From positions 2,539,818 to 2,603,817 of the forward strand of contig NZ_JAQZZL010000001.1 in the NCBI RefSeq assembly GCF_028745505.1: a stretch of DNA of 64,000 bases, given 5' to 3'. The notes beneath the pieces are model-generated. The model made no database searches and had not been told where the DNA came from. It saw nothing but the letters and a program-made list of their open reading frames with translations. The stretch is from Lentisphaera marina (GTDB lineage: Bacteria; Verrucomicrobiota; Lentisphaeria; Lentisphaerales; Lentisphaeraceae). Positions 17,227 to 25,693 of this stretch are shown piece by piece. The translations under genes were made by a program, and so were the position numbers. Numbering within the stretch: position 1 is the stretch's first letter; every line of letters begins with the position of its first letter.

Positions 17227-17814
17227 ATGAAGACTACAGAAAACATAGTGAAGTTTTACGAAGCATCACCAGGTGTACATACACTCAAGGAGCTCGAAAC
17301 TATAGGTGCTTACGCCAACCTAGTTCGCGATCTCGTAGCTCATGGTATACTCGAAGAAGTAGCGCGCGGGCTCTATCGACTTAGTACACAGGAAGAGCCT
17401 GAACACATACATTTTGAAGCAATAGCAGTTGCCATACCCCAAGCGGTTTTTTGCTTGCTAAGCGCATTGACTTTTCATGAAATCGGAACACAGAGACCTT
17501 TTGAATATCACATTGCAATTCCTAAAGGTAAAAGAGCTCCTCAGCGTCAAGATTTTACTATTCAAAGTTATCAACTCAGTACTTCATCCTATCAAGCAGG
17601 CATAGAAAAACACGGGCGAATCAAAGTCTATAGTGTTGCTAAAACTGTGGCAGATTGCTTTAAATTTCGCAATCAACTTGGTCTTGATGTGGCATTGGAA
17701 TCCCTCAAAGATGTTCTACGTAATAAACGTGCTAGCGTAGCTGATCTATTGGAGATGGCGGAAGTTTGTCGAGTTAAAAAAGTGATAATGCCTTACCTGG
17801 AGTCTTTGGTATGA
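17227..17814 (+). CDS. abiEi: Type IV antitoxin AbiEi family protein
   Basis: A 195-residue antitoxin and transcriptional repressor. The N-terminal winged helix-turn-helix (about 1-55) ends in VARGLYRLST, as is usual for AbiEi. The C-terminal domain (about 60-195) holds FCLLSALTFHEIGTQ and VYSVAKTVADCFKFRNQLG, the most conserved AbiEi segments. It overlaps the toxin gene by the 4 bases ATGA, so the two are translationally coupled. In known systems the antitoxin neutralises AbiEii without stable contact and represses the operon through inverted repeats like the ones upstream. The system can serve phage defence or plasmid/island stability. Confidence 0.9.
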   Translation: MKTTENIVKFYEASPGVHTLKELETIGAYANLVRDLVAHGILEEVARGLYRLSTQEEPEHIHFEAIAVAIPQAVFCLLSALTFHEIGTQRPFEYHIAIPKGKRAPQRQDFTIQSYQLSTSSYQAGIEKHGRIKVYSVAKTVADCFKFRNQLGLDVALESLKDVLRNKRASVADLLEMAEVCRVKKVIMPYLESLV

Positions 17815-18677
17815 AAAATCATGCAGCCTCAGTACGTGCCAAACTTAAGAATCAGATGAAACAGACTAAGGAAGCCCTTCACTTTATTGAGTTACAATAT
17901 GTTCAGGAACGCTTCCTATATCGTTTATCTCTATCATCCTGTAAAGAACAATTTATATTGAAAGGTGGCACTCTATTTTATGTATGGGCGGAACAAAAAT
18001 ATAGACCCACTAAAGATTTAGATTTTATGTTTTACGGAGACTTAGCGCGTGATGTAATACTGGATCAGATCAAAGAAATATGTGCTATAGATTACCCTGA
18101 GGATGGTATTAATTTTGTTTGGAGCAGTTTTACTTACGAGGAGATAAAAGAAGCTCAAGAATATGATGGTTTACGGATTAACTTTACTGCGAAGATAGGA
18201 AGCTCAAAAATTGCTATGTATTTGGATATATGTACGGGAGATAAGATTACGCCAGCACCTCTAGAGTTATCTTACCCGAAACTATTAGCTGGGTTCAAAG
18301 AAGTAAAACTCAAGATGTACCCCAAAGAGACGGTGATCGCTGAGAAGGTTCATGCTATGATTAGCTTGGATCTAGCCAATAGTCGTATGAAGGATTATTT
18401 CGATGTCTATATACTAATCACTGAATTTAGTAAAGACTTATCAGAAGAAATATTAATTGAAGCACTTACAAGCACCTTTTCTCACCGAAAAACTGAAATA
18501 CCAACACCGCCGGCAAAGGTGTGGACATCTTACTTTTATAATGAATCCATAAAAATAAACCAGTGGAAAGCTTTCCTTAGGAAAAACAAGATTACTCTGC
18601 AAGTAAGCTTAGAAGATGCATGTACAGAAATTGGAGCCGTATTAAACCCACTACTCCTTAAAAAGCCTGTAGAATAA
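17811..18677 (+). CDS. abiEii: AbiEii nucleotidyltransferase toxin
   Basis: A 288-residue DUF1814-family nucleotidyltransferase. The active-site motif KGGTLFYVW is followed by RPTKDLDF, whose two Asp residues bind metal. A further conserved segment, KETVIAEKVHAMISLD, and SRMKDYFDVYIL are diagnostic. In characterised homologues the toxin transfers nucleotides, in some cases to tRNA acceptor ends, and stops growth. All core motifs are present, so the toxin looks intact. Its stop codon lies 2 bp before the ATG of the kinase gene, an unusual partner for AbiE. Confidence 0.92.
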   Translation: MKNHAASVRAKLKNQMKQTKEALHFIELQYVQERFLYRLSLSSCKEQFILKGGTLFYVWAEQKYRPTKDLDFMFYGDLARDVILDQIKEICAIDYPEDGINFVWSSFTYEEIKEAQEYDGLRINFTAKIGSSKIAMYLDICTGDKITPAPLELSYPKLLAGFKEVKLKMYPKETVIAEKVHAMISLDLANSRMKDYFDVYILITEFSKDLSEEILIEALTSTFSHRKTEIPTPPAKVWTSYFYNESIKINQWKAFLRKNKITLQVSLEDACTEIGAVLNPLLLKKPVE

Positions 18678-18679
18678 AC

Positions 18680-20674
18680 ATGAGTTTAGATGACAAAAAA
18701 TTCACCGACTTCCTACAAAAGCAGTATAAGCTTGTTCAGGAGAAGCTTGCTCAGGAGAAGATTGAGGCCGAAAAGCCAGCTTCTTATCATGATCGATACA
18801 TAAACAAAACTCTTATCGGTGAAGGCGCACAAAAACAAATTTTCCAAGTTTACGATACAGCTTGTAGTCGTGACATAGCCATGGCGGTACTCAAGGGTAA
18901 TTCACAGGTAGAAAAAGCACAATTTTTGCGGGAAGCGCGAATCACGGCTTTACTGCAGCACCCAAATATCATGCCGGTTTATGAAACGGGTAAAGATGAA
19001 TGCCAACACCCTTACTTCACTATGAAATTGGGACGAGGCGATACTCTGCAAGAGCTTATTGACGCAAAAACAAAGCAGCCCCTCCAGGAACTTTTGTCCC
19101 TCTTTCTCAAAGTCTGCGAAGCGCTCATTTACGCTCATTCAAAAGGTATCTTACATCGAGACCTCAAGCCCGAAAACATCTACGTCGGTCAGTTTGGTGA
19201 AGTTCTCTTATGTGATTGGGGCTTGGCTAATATCGTACTGGAAGACTGTGAAGAAACTATTCTTGATGATCAGGACTTACAAGATCTCAATTTAAAGGTA
19301 TCTCTCAAGGGGATCATTAAAGGAACTCCTGGCTTTATTGCTCCTGAAATTTTAAAAACCGCCGACTACTCCTTCCAGAGTGATGTCTATGCCCTGGGAG
19401 CTATTTTTTATTGTTTGTTAACTGGCCAAGAGCCAAAGACAACGGACACTCAAGAGCAAAGCCTTTTTAGCAAACAAGACAACTCTGAGTCGGATAGTTT
19501 AAAAGCCATCTGTAAAAAAGCTCTCGAACCCAATAAAGAAGCTCGCTATCAAACTGTTCGTGAAATGTCTCTGGATATCAGAGCCTACCTCAATGGCTTT
19601 GCGCCTAAAGCGGAAGATGCAGGTACACTTACGCAAATCAAACTTTTATATAAACGCAACAAACGCGTTATGAATACAGCTGCTTTTTTTCTCATTCTCA
19701 TCACTGCTTTAGGTCTCGGTTTTATATATTCACTACAGCAAAATGAAAAACAGGCCTTAAAGCTATTAAGTCAATTAAAGGAATCTGATTTAAAGCGTAA
19801 AAATGCTGAATCCGAGTTAATCCCCCACTATCTACAAAAAGCCAAAACTGCCTTTCTTGAAGGACAAGCGGAAACGGCACTGACACTTGCTCAGGTATGT
19901 TTTGATTATGATAAGGAAAACAAAAAAGTTCGAGACTTATTAGGCAAAGCACTCATGTCCATGCAAAATTTTGAGGAGGCTGTAAAAATATTAAAAGGCA
20001 TTAATCCTGAAATATATTCAATAGCTAAAAACTGTGTTCAAATAAAGGCCCGAAAAAGTGCCAAACCTGAGCAAACTATAGCTCTACTAAAAACTGTCGG
20101 GGTTAAGCCAGAAAATGACAAGGCTTACATCTATCGCAACATATTATATCAGGAATTTGCTAAGAGTGAGCCACAGGACAAACTTAGACTCTTGCGCAGT
20201 GTACTCATGATGCGCAATAATTTAACATCAATGAATTCGGTCTTGGAATTCAAAGATGATGCCTACACCATAGACCTCAGCAATAATCCCGATTTAGAAA
20301 TCCTAAATGTACTGGCCAAATTTGGTCCTGCCGTGGTAAAAAACTTTGACTTAAGTCATACAAAAATAAAATCCTTATACCCCATAAAAAACTTTAATAT
20401 CATCAACCTTCATTTAGCACACACCGGTAAATTACCTTTAACTCACTTCAGTCATTATTATGAATATCTCGACGCTGAGGGTTCAAAAAATGACTTTTCC
20501 CCCTTCTTGAAAAACAAGCCCGTTCAATACCTCAATATCCACCAAACACCATTCTCTAGTTATAAGGTTCTAACGACATTAAAAAAATTGAATACCTTAA
20601 TTGTGACTAAAGGCAAACTCCCTGATAGTGTAAGGGTAAAACTCCCGCCAAACTGCAAGATTATAGAGAAATAA
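18680..20674 (+). CDS. Membrane Ser/Thr protein kinase with relocated lysine and LRR-like sensor
   Basis: The 664-residue protein has a kinase domain (about 44-305), one transmembrane helix (about 330-351) and an extracytoplasmic part with TPR-like helices followed by LRR-like repeats. Catalytic HRDLKPEN (159-166), DWG (179-181, for DFG), GTPGFIAPE and Glu85 are present. The beta-3 motif that normally reads VAIK is IAMA (66-69), so the ATP-anchoring Lys is missing there. Instead the glycine loop reads GEGAQK with Lys52, as in WNK kinases; Lys72 nearby is an alternative. The gene starts 2 bp after abiEii and ends 4 bp from a convergent gene. The neighbouring ECF sigma factor is a plausible target. 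Confidence 0.9.
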   Translation: MSLDDKKFTDFLQKQYKLVQEKLAQEKIEAEKPASYHDRYINKTLIGEGAQKQIFQVYDTACSRDIAMAVLKGNSQVEKAQFLREARITALLQHPNIMPVYETGKDECQHPYFTMKLGRGDTLQELIDAKTKQPLQELLSLFLKVCEALIYAHSKGILHRDLKPENIYVGQFGEVLLCDWGLANIVLEDCEETILDDQDLQDLNLKVSLKGIIKGTPGFIAPEILKTADYSFQSDVYALGAIFYCLLTGQEPKTTDTQEQSLFSKQDNSESDSLKAICKKALEPNKEARYQTVREMSLDIRAYLNGFAPKAEDAGTLTQIKLLYKRNKRVMNTAAFFLILITALGLGFIYSLQQNEKQALKLLSQLKESDLKRKNAESELIPHYLQKAKTAFLEGQAETALTLAQVCFDYDKENKKVRDLLGKALMSMQNFEEAVKILKGINPEIYSIAKNCVQIKARKSAKPEQTIALLKTVGVKPENDKAYIYRNILYQEFAKSEPQDKLRLLRSVLMMRNNLTSMNSVLEFKDDAYTIDLSNNPDLEILNVLAKFGPAVVKNFDLSHTKIKSLYPIKNFNIINLHLAHTGKLPLTHFSHYYEYLDAEGSKNDFSPFLKNKPVQYLNIHQTPFSSYKVLTTLKKLNTLIVTKGKLPDSVRVKLPPNCKIIEK

Positions 20675-20677
20675 ATC

Positions 20678-21439
20678 TTATTGGATTTTGCTGATAGATT
20701 TAATCCCCTCAAACCAGGTCTCTGCCATTTTTTCGTAGAGTTTGTTAGTGGGATGGTTGATACCATTGGATAAGCGCTTCTTGTCAATTGATTGTGGATT
20801 TTTAGAATCCACTAAAAAGTGATGATAGAGGTCGACAGTTGAGATAGCTCTCCCCTGCTCTTTATACTTTGAAATAAGCTTCTCACGGATAAAAGTATTG
20901 TAATCGAAAAGGAGCTTTTTGTAACTTGAGTAAGGAGTGATTTGAGCGACAATAAGTTGTACACTTTCATCTGTTTGATAGATAGTTTTAACTAAAGAAT
21001 CCAATTGCTGAGGGCTCTTGGAATTAATGCCATTAACACCAATCAGTAACAGAATAATATCCGGCTTATCTTCTACCATCCACTGAGCAATGTTTTTTTG
21101 AATTTTGGGAATTGACCAGCCTCCATAGCCACGGTGCCCATCTTGGCCCATGGCTTTGAGATCGAACTTGGGAAAAATTGCTCCACCATGAGTAGGATCG
21201 CCAAATTTTTTATTCATGGGTTCTGCTGATCCCCCCACAAACTTGAAGTTGATTTTCGCTTCACTTAGAAGTTTATAGAGAGGCGCTCGATAGCCGTATT
21301 CAAAAGGATGTTTCCATGCAGAATTATCGGTGTAGCCAGCGGTAATGGAATCGCCCAAAGGCATGATGCGAAGGACTTTATCATTGGCCATTACATTTAA
21401 AGACATTAGTAAAATAAAAACATAGATCGTTTGTTTCAT
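20678..21439 (-). CDS. Secreted SGNH/GDSL hydrolase
   Basis: A 253-residue protein with a signal peptide (MKQTIYVFILLMSLNVMAN) and block I GDSITAGY. The block III region reads LIGVNGI, so the canonical GxND is altered to GVNG. The C-terminal NGINHPTN supplies a candidate His. The substrate is probably an acylated glycan, but the changed oxyanion-hole motif lowers confidence in activity. The ATG at 21439 is chosen over an upstream one at 21475 because AAAGGA sits 6 bases before it and the signal peptide then starts correctly. It is convergent with the kinase gene, with 3 bp between the stop codons. Confidence 0.87.
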   Translation of the reverse strand: MKQTIYVFILLMSLNVMANDKVLRIMPLGDSITAGYTDNSAWKHPFEYGYRAPLYKLLSEAKINFKFVGGSAEPMNKKFGDPTHGGAIFPKFDLKAMGQDGHRGYGGWSIPKIQKNIAQWMVEDKPDIILLLIGVNGINSKSPQQLDSLVKTIYQTDESVQLIVAQITPYSSYKKLLFDYNTFIREKLISKYKEQGRAISTVDLYHHFLVDSKNPQSIDKKRLSNGINHPTNKLYEKMAETWFEGIKSISKIQ

Positions 21440-21498
21440 TGTATCCTTTTTATGTGGTGTATCTAAATACACCAAGCTTATTTTTCTTGTTTGCTAAG

Positions 21499-21611
21499 CC
21501 ACATTTACATGTGGGCCTCATATATTTTATGGCTTCACCATAACTTATTTTCTTTCATTTTCACACCCACATTTACATGTGGGGCTAATACATTTTATGG
21601 CTTTGCCATAA
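21499..21611. repeat. Two copies of a two-hairpin repeat (one orientation)
   Basis: Two units each combine a hairpin around CCACAT...ATGTGG (21499-21514 and 21566-21583) with a hairpin TTATGGC...GCCATAA-type (to 21544 and 21595-21611). They have the same architecture as the units at 21633-21812, in inverted orientation, with different but complementary stem bases. Confidence 0.7.
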
Positions 21612-21632
21612 ATAACGATCAGTAATTAGATT

Positions 21633-21812
21633 CATGGCGAAGCCATGAAATATCTTAGCATGGGGTGTGAACCCCATGTATAGGATGAAATATCTAATCC
21701 CATGCCTTTAGGCATGGTACAATCATGGCGAAGCAATGAAACATCTTAGCATGGGGTGTGAACCCCATGTCTAAGGATGAAATATCTAATCCCATGCCTT
21801 TAGGTATGGCAC
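21633..21812. repeat. Two 88-bp copies of a three-hairpin repeat (opposite orientation)
   Basis: The copies at 21633-21720 and 21724-21812 are about 93 percent identical. Each contains CATGGCGAAGCCATG, ATGGGGTGTGAACCCCAT and CCATGCCTTTAGGCATGG hairpins joined by short conserved linkers. Differences between copies fall at a few single positions. No coding capacity. This is a REP/BIME-like intergenic element located between the ends of two minus-strand transcription units. Confidence 0.8.
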
Positions 21813-21825
21813 ATGGTTGAGACAC

Positions 21826-21857
21826 AAAAAAAGCCCAAAGTCAACGATTCGACTTTG
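21826..21857 (-). terminator. Rho-independent terminator of the eight-gene operon
   Basis: On the minus strand, CAAAGTC (from 21857) and GACTTTG (ending 21836) form a 7-bp stem with an 8-base loop, followed by GGC and seven T residues (21832-21826). It lies 27 bp after the stop of the last operon gene. Confidence 0.75.
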
Positions 21858-21883
21858 AACTTAATTCATTAGATCAATACAAG

Positions 21884-22792
21884 TTAAGCTGAGTATTTCT
21901 CGTTGAGCTTATTCATGAAATTGATGCATGTTTCCGTTGCACCCCAGGCATCATCCCAGAAGCAAAGGTCATTTGTCCACCAGCCATCAGCTGGGTGATA
22001 TTCGAGGATTGCTGGAACGATTTTATCGAAATCTAAAATACCGAGTCCAAAAGGTGGGTGTGAAGATGTTTCATCTTCACCATTAGCATCTTGGTGACAC
22101 TTATTATCTGAGTCAATTAAGTGAACGTGATTGATGCGTGGTCCAACCATTTTAAGGAACTCAGTTTGACATTCAAAAACTTCTTTTTCACCGTTTTGAC
22201 GCGTACCAACAACACTCATGATTTGAGCATGGCAAGTATCGTAAAGGAAACCAAAGTTTGGTTTTTGGATGGCATCGAGAATTTCGACGATCTCTGAAGG
22301 CTTATTGAAAGCAAAACCTGGCTCAGCTTCCCAAGTTACTGCAAGGTCATATTCAGCAGCAATATCGCAACACTCGTTCCAAGTATCAACAACACGCTTT
22401 TTAGCTGTAGCGTAATCCACCGTCTCAAAAATTGTTGGTGGTTGAACTGTATCAACACGAATTGTTTTGATCCCCATATCAACTGAGAATTCACAATTGC
22501 GTTTGAATTCAGCTACGTACTTTGAGTTATCTTCGGCATCGACAAGGTTTTCGCCCCAAAGATTCGCAGCAATACCACTGATCTGTAGGCCGTAAGATTT
22601 GATCTTCTCTACTACTGCTTGGCGCGACTCTTTTGTAGGTAAGTCATCGGGGTTTGGGTGAGGTGGGAAAGAACCCAATTCTAAAGCATCGTAGCCCAAG
22701 TCTGAAAGCTTTTGGCATACAGTATCAAAATCTACTGGTTTATCTGCGTAAGGACCAATTGTGTAGGCCCAAGTTCCTATTGATGTTTTCAT
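21884..22792 (-). CDS. Sugar phosphate isomerase/epimerase (AP-endonuclease-2-like TIM barrel)
   Basis: A 302-residue xylose isomerase-like TIM barrel. Metal-ligand motifs are WEAEPGFAF (Glu), FLYDTCHAQ (Asp, His) and HVHLIDSDN (His, Asp). AGGAG precedes the ATG. It is the last gene of the operon that also carries two aldolases and a DhaK/DhaL kinase, so it probably isomerises or epimerises the sugar or ketose entering that route. Enzymes of this fold act on inositol derivatives, tagatose, psicose, hydroxypyruvate and others. The sequence does not allow a choice among them. Confidence 0.85.
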   Translation of the reverse strand: MKTSIGTWAYTIGPYADKPVDFDTVCQKLSDLGYDALELGSFPPHPNPDDLPTKESRQAVVEKIKSYGLQISGIAANLWGENLVDAEDNSKYVAEFKRNCEFSVDMGIKTIRVDTVQPPTIFETVDYATAKKRVVDTWNECCDIAAEYDLAVTWEAEPGFAFNKPSEIVEILDAIQKPNFGFLYDTCHAQIMSVVGTRQNGEKEVFECQTEFLKMVGPRINHVHLIDSDNKCHQDANGEDETSSHPPFGLGILDFDKIVPAILEYHPADGWWTNDLCFWDDAWGATETCINFMNKLNEKYSA

Positions 22793-22802
22793 TATCTATC
22801 TC

Positions 22803-23087
22803 CTATGTTAATGAATTGAGCTCGAGGGCTCGTTTATTTATAATCATATCACTACAAGTGCTTTTAAAGGCTTTGAGGTGTGCTGCTTGGCGGTGGGCTT
22901 CCAGATCGTCGGCCGTCGCCCAGCTCTCTAATACAGTAAATAAAGAAGCGTCATCTTTAGATTGGTAAACGGCATATAAAACACAGCCCTTTTCAATCTT
23001 TGATTCGCGCTCAAGTCCGGCCATGACCTTGGAAAAGATCGGGATGCTATCTTCTTGAACTTGAAATTCTATCCACTTTGTAATCAT
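22803..23087 (-). CDS. Antibiotic biosynthesis monooxygenase-domain protein (LsrG/YgiN-like)
   Basis: A 94-residue ABM-fold protein, normally a dimer of small ferredoxin-like domains. The typical segments EKGCVLYAVYQSKDD, FTVLESWATADDLEAH and HLKAF are present, and the His near AHRQAAHLKAF is the usual active-site region. In the Lsr pathway the ABM protein LsrG isomerises phospho-AI-2 just before LsrF acts. Here too it is encoded with an LsrF-like aldolase. The start lies 1 bp after the dhaK stop, with AAAGG inside dhaK. A role as isomerase of a phosphorylated diketone or ketose is an inference. Confidence 0.85.
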   Translation of the reverse strand: MITKWIEFQVQEDSIPIFSKVMAGLERESKIEKGCVLYAVYQSKDDASLFTVLESWATADDLEAHRQAAHLKAFKSTCSDMIINKRALELNSLT

Positions 23088-23088
23088 T

Positions 23089-24084
23089 TTAAGCCTTTAC
23101 GTAGCCCGGACTATCGGCCGGCATATCGTAGTATTTTTTGAGTTCGTCATCGAGTCGCATGAGCGTAACCGATACCCCTGCCATTTCCTGTGCAGTACAA
23201 AACTCACCGAGCTCCGTATCGTGAATGGTCATACCCTTAGATTCTAAGTACTTGTGCATGTGACGCATCACAATGAACATCTCCATTCTTGTCGTCGCGC
23301 CATAGCCATTGACCAAGGCAATAATATCATCACCCGATTCAAAAGGAAGGTCGGCAATAATAGCGTCGCACAAACGCTCTGCAGTGGCATCGGCAGTCAT
23401 CAAATCAACTTGCTCAATACCGGCTTCACCATGAATACCCATGCCGAATTCCATGCGACCTTCTGGAAGTTCAAAAGTCTTGAGCCCCGTTTCTGGAAGC
23501 GTGCATTCTGACGTGGAAACACCGAGTGAACGACAATTAAATACCGCGCGCTCAATCAGTTTTTTCAGATCATCAAAGCCCATGCCTGCTTCGGCTGCAG
23601 CACCCGCAACGTGAATCACGAGGTGATCGGCCGTTGTACCACGACGTTCTTCAGCTTGATCCACTGGGAAGGCTGATATTTCATCATTGATGAGTACAGT
23701 TTCAACTTTGTGACCTTCGAGGCGAGCAAAATCTTGACCCATATCAAAGTTCATCACATCACCAGCATAGTTATTATAAATCATAATAACACCCTCACCT
23801 GAGTCCGCTGCTTTGATCGCATCGAGAACTTTATCGGGAGTTGGTGCCGTAAAAACCTGGCCATGCACTGAAGCATCCGCCATGCCTTTACCAATGAATT
23901 CTAAAAAGAGCGGTTCATGCCCTGCTCCACCGCCAATGACAATACCAACTTTGCCTTTGATCGGTGCATCAATACGTGCACAGACGTGAGGGGCAATTCG
24001 CTTAACTTTAGTTTTATTCGTCAAACAAAATCCATCGATGAGTTCCACTGCCAAGTTATCTGGGTCATTAATAAGTTTACGCAT
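23089..24084 (-). CDS. dhaK: Dihydroxyacetone kinase subunit DhaK-like
   Basis: A 331-residue substrate-binding subunit of a DhaK/DhaL kinase. IGGGAGHEPLFLEFIGKGM and YNNYAGDVMNFDM are the conserved DhaK motifs. The His of GIHGEAG is the residue that covalently binds the keto substrate. The start at 24084 is preferred to 24123 because GGAGG lies 7 bases upstream of it and it begins just after the dhaL stop. No PTS-type DhaM is encoded here, so the pair probably uses ATP. With two aldolases alongside, the substrate may be a longer ketose such as a tetrulose or pentulose, not dihydroxyacetone itself. Confidence 0.92.
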   Translation of the reverse strand: MRKLINDPDNLAVELIDGFCLTNKTKVKRIAPHVCARIDAPIKGKVGIVIGGGAGHEPLFLEFIGKGMADASVHGQVFTAPTPDKVLDAIKAADSGEGVIMIYNNYAGDVMNFDMGQDFARLEGHKVETVLINDEISAFPVDQAEERRGTTADHLVIHVAGAAAEAGMGFDDLKKLIERAVFNCRSLGVSTSECTLPETGLKTFELPEGRMEFGMGIHGEAGIEQVDLMTADATAERLCDAIIADLPFESGDDIIALVNGYGATTRMEMFIVMRHMHKYLESKGMTIHDTELGEFCTAQEMAGVSVTLMRLDDELKKYYDMPADSPGYVKA

Positions 24085-24085
24085 C

Positions 24086-24727
24086 TTAAGCCTCCTTATT
24101 TGCTTGCTTCGCAAAGCAGTCAATGATTAAACAAACTGAAGTCGCACCCGCATCGGCATGGCCGAGACCACGCTCACCCGCATAACGCGAACGACCTTTT
24201 TTGGCCACGAGTTCTTTGGTGTGCTCGAGACCAGCTTCAGCAGCTGAACTCATTTCTTTAAGCGCAGTGGCTAAGTTTTTACCATCTGCCTCTGCCTGCT
24301 TAAGGGCACGTATACCTGGTGCGAGTGCATCGATTAAAGTTTTATCGCCTTCGGCAGACTTACCAATTTTTTGAACGCGAGCTAAGCCACTCTCAAAAGA
24401 TTCGATAAGGTGAACTAAGTTCATTTCATCTGATCCATGAACTGTCATTCCCATGCCTAAAAATAGACTAGAGAAAATGGGACCTGAAGCTCCTCCCATG
24501 GTTGAAACCATGCCCATTGCGTAGGCCGCAAAGAGCTTATCCAATTGCTGAGGTTTTTCAGTGTCAATTTTTATCTGTGCAGCTTTAACACCACGACGAA
24601 TCGTTGTGCCGTGATCACCATCGCCGACGACGGAGTCTAGCTCACAGAGTTTCATGGCATTATCGCAAATCACTTCCGTGACATTGCCGAGAATGGCATA
24701 AACATCTTCTAGCTTCAAGTTATCCAT
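24086..24727 (-). CDS. dhaL: Dihydroxyacetone kinase ADP/ATP-binding subunit DhaL-like
   Basis: A 213-residue nucleotide-binding subunit. The metal-binding Asp cluster is VVGDGDHGTTI. GGASGPIFSSLF, GDKTLIDAL and KGRSRYAGERGLGHADAGAT are the phosphate- and nucleotide-binding segments. Length fits DhaL (about 210). AGGAG precedes the ATG, and the stop is 1 bp before dhaK. In PTS-dependent systems DhaL carries a permanent ADP; without DhaM it more likely exchanges ATP as in single-chain kinases. The order LsrF-like aldolase, DhaL, DhaK, ABM suggests phosphorylation coupled to aldol or thiolytic cleavage. Confidence 0.93.
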   Translation of the reverse strand: MDNLKLEDVYAILGNVTEVICDNAMKLCELDSVVGDGDHGTTIRRGVKAAQIKIDTEKPQQLDKLFAAYAMGMVSTMGGASGPIFSSLFLGMGMTVHGSDEMNLVHLIESFESGLARVQKIGKSAEGDKTLIDALAPGIRALKQAEADGKNLATALKEMSSAAEAGLEHTKELVAKKGRSRYAGERGLGHADAGATSVCLIIDCFAKQANKEA

Positions 24728-24746
24728 ATTCTCTCCTAGTTTAAAA

Positions 24747-25619
24747 TTAGTTGGCTAATGATTTGTAGAGTTCAAAAGCTTCTGCAGGTGTGCTATCATC
24801 GTGAACAACTGATTTTACAGCTTGCATCATGGCGAGAGGAGCCTCTGACTGGAAGACATTACGTCCCATATCAACACCAGCAGCACCACACTGAATAGCT
24901 TTGTAGCAAAGGTCGAGTGCTTCGAGTTCAGGAAGCTTTTTACCACCAGCAATCACAACTGGCACTGGGCAAGCTGCTACAACTTTCTCGAAACCTTCTG
25001 TGTAATAAGTTTTTACAATGCTAGCACCATTCTCAGCGCAAACACGTGCAGCCATACCGAAGTAACGAGCATCGCGAGTCATCTTTTTACCAACTGCAGT
25101 AACACCCATAACTGGAATGCCATATTTATTACCGATATCAACGAGGCGACTGAAGTTAGCAATTGTCTTAGCTTCAGTTTCTTCTTCGCCGATAGAAAGC
25201 ATTGCGGCCATAGCTGAAACATTCATGCGAATCGCTTCTTCTTCGGCAATCAATACATTGTGATTCATTTCTGTAAGAATAGTTGTACCCGTGTCAGTAC
25301 GCAAACATACTGGCTGAGTGCAAGTAGCAGGAATTGAACTGCGAATCATGCCGCGTGTACCCATAAGGCAATCAGCGTGCTCGGCGAGTGGCGCAATATT
25401 GAGGTCAATACGCTCGAGTCCCGAAGTTGGGCCCATGAGGAAACCGTGGTCAAAAGCGAGCATGACTGTACGGCCTGATTTCTTGTTAAAAATACGTGAG
25501 AGACGGTTCTTGAGTCCCCAATCGCCGTTATTTAAACCCTTGAGGTAAAAACCGTCGGTTTTTGCTGGTGTGTCGAGTCCAAAACTCTTTCCGTCTCTGA
25601 TGTCGTCTGTATCTGCCAT
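24747..25619 (-). CDS. LsrF-like class I aldolase/thiolase
   Basis: A 290-residue DeoC/FbaB-type aldolase matching E. coli LsrF along its whole length. The MADTDDIRDGKSFG start, RLSRIFN...TVMLAFDHG, GLERIDLNIAPL, IVKTYYTEGFE with the Schiff-base Lys, VVIAGGKKLPE and GVDMGRNVFQSE all correspond. LsrF cleaves phosphorylated AI-2-derived 3-hydroxy-2,4-pentadione-5-phosphate to DHAP and acetyl-CoA. The LsrB/ACD transporter, LsrK and LsrR are absent here, so the substrate may be a different phosphorylated ketose. I therefore give no symbol. AAGGAA precedes the ATG. Confidence 0.88.
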   Translation of the reverse strand: MADTDDIRDGKSFGLDTPAKTDGFYLKGLNNGDWGLKNRLSRIFNKKSGRTVMLAFDHGFLMGPTSGLERIDLNIAPLAEHADCLMGTRGMIRSSIPATCTQPVCLRTDTGTTILTEMNHNVLIAEEEAIRMNVSAMAAMLSIGEEETEAKTIANFSRLVDIGNKYGIPVMGVTAVGKKMTRDARYFGMAARVCAENGASIVKTYYTEGFEKVVAACPVPVVIAGGKKLPELEALDLCYKAIQCGAAGVDMGRNVFQSEAPLAMMQAVKSVVHDDSTPAEAFELYKSLAN

Positions 25620-25693
25620 GTTATTTTCCTTGTTTTTTATTAAATTTATTTAGTTTGTTAGTTTAAGATTGATGCCTGCCTTTCTGGCAAGAC

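Noticed and set aside
22654..22968. Plus-strand ORFs over the minus-strand catabolic operon
   Set aside because: They are antisense shadows; the minus-strand frames have clear family motifs and ribosome binding sites.
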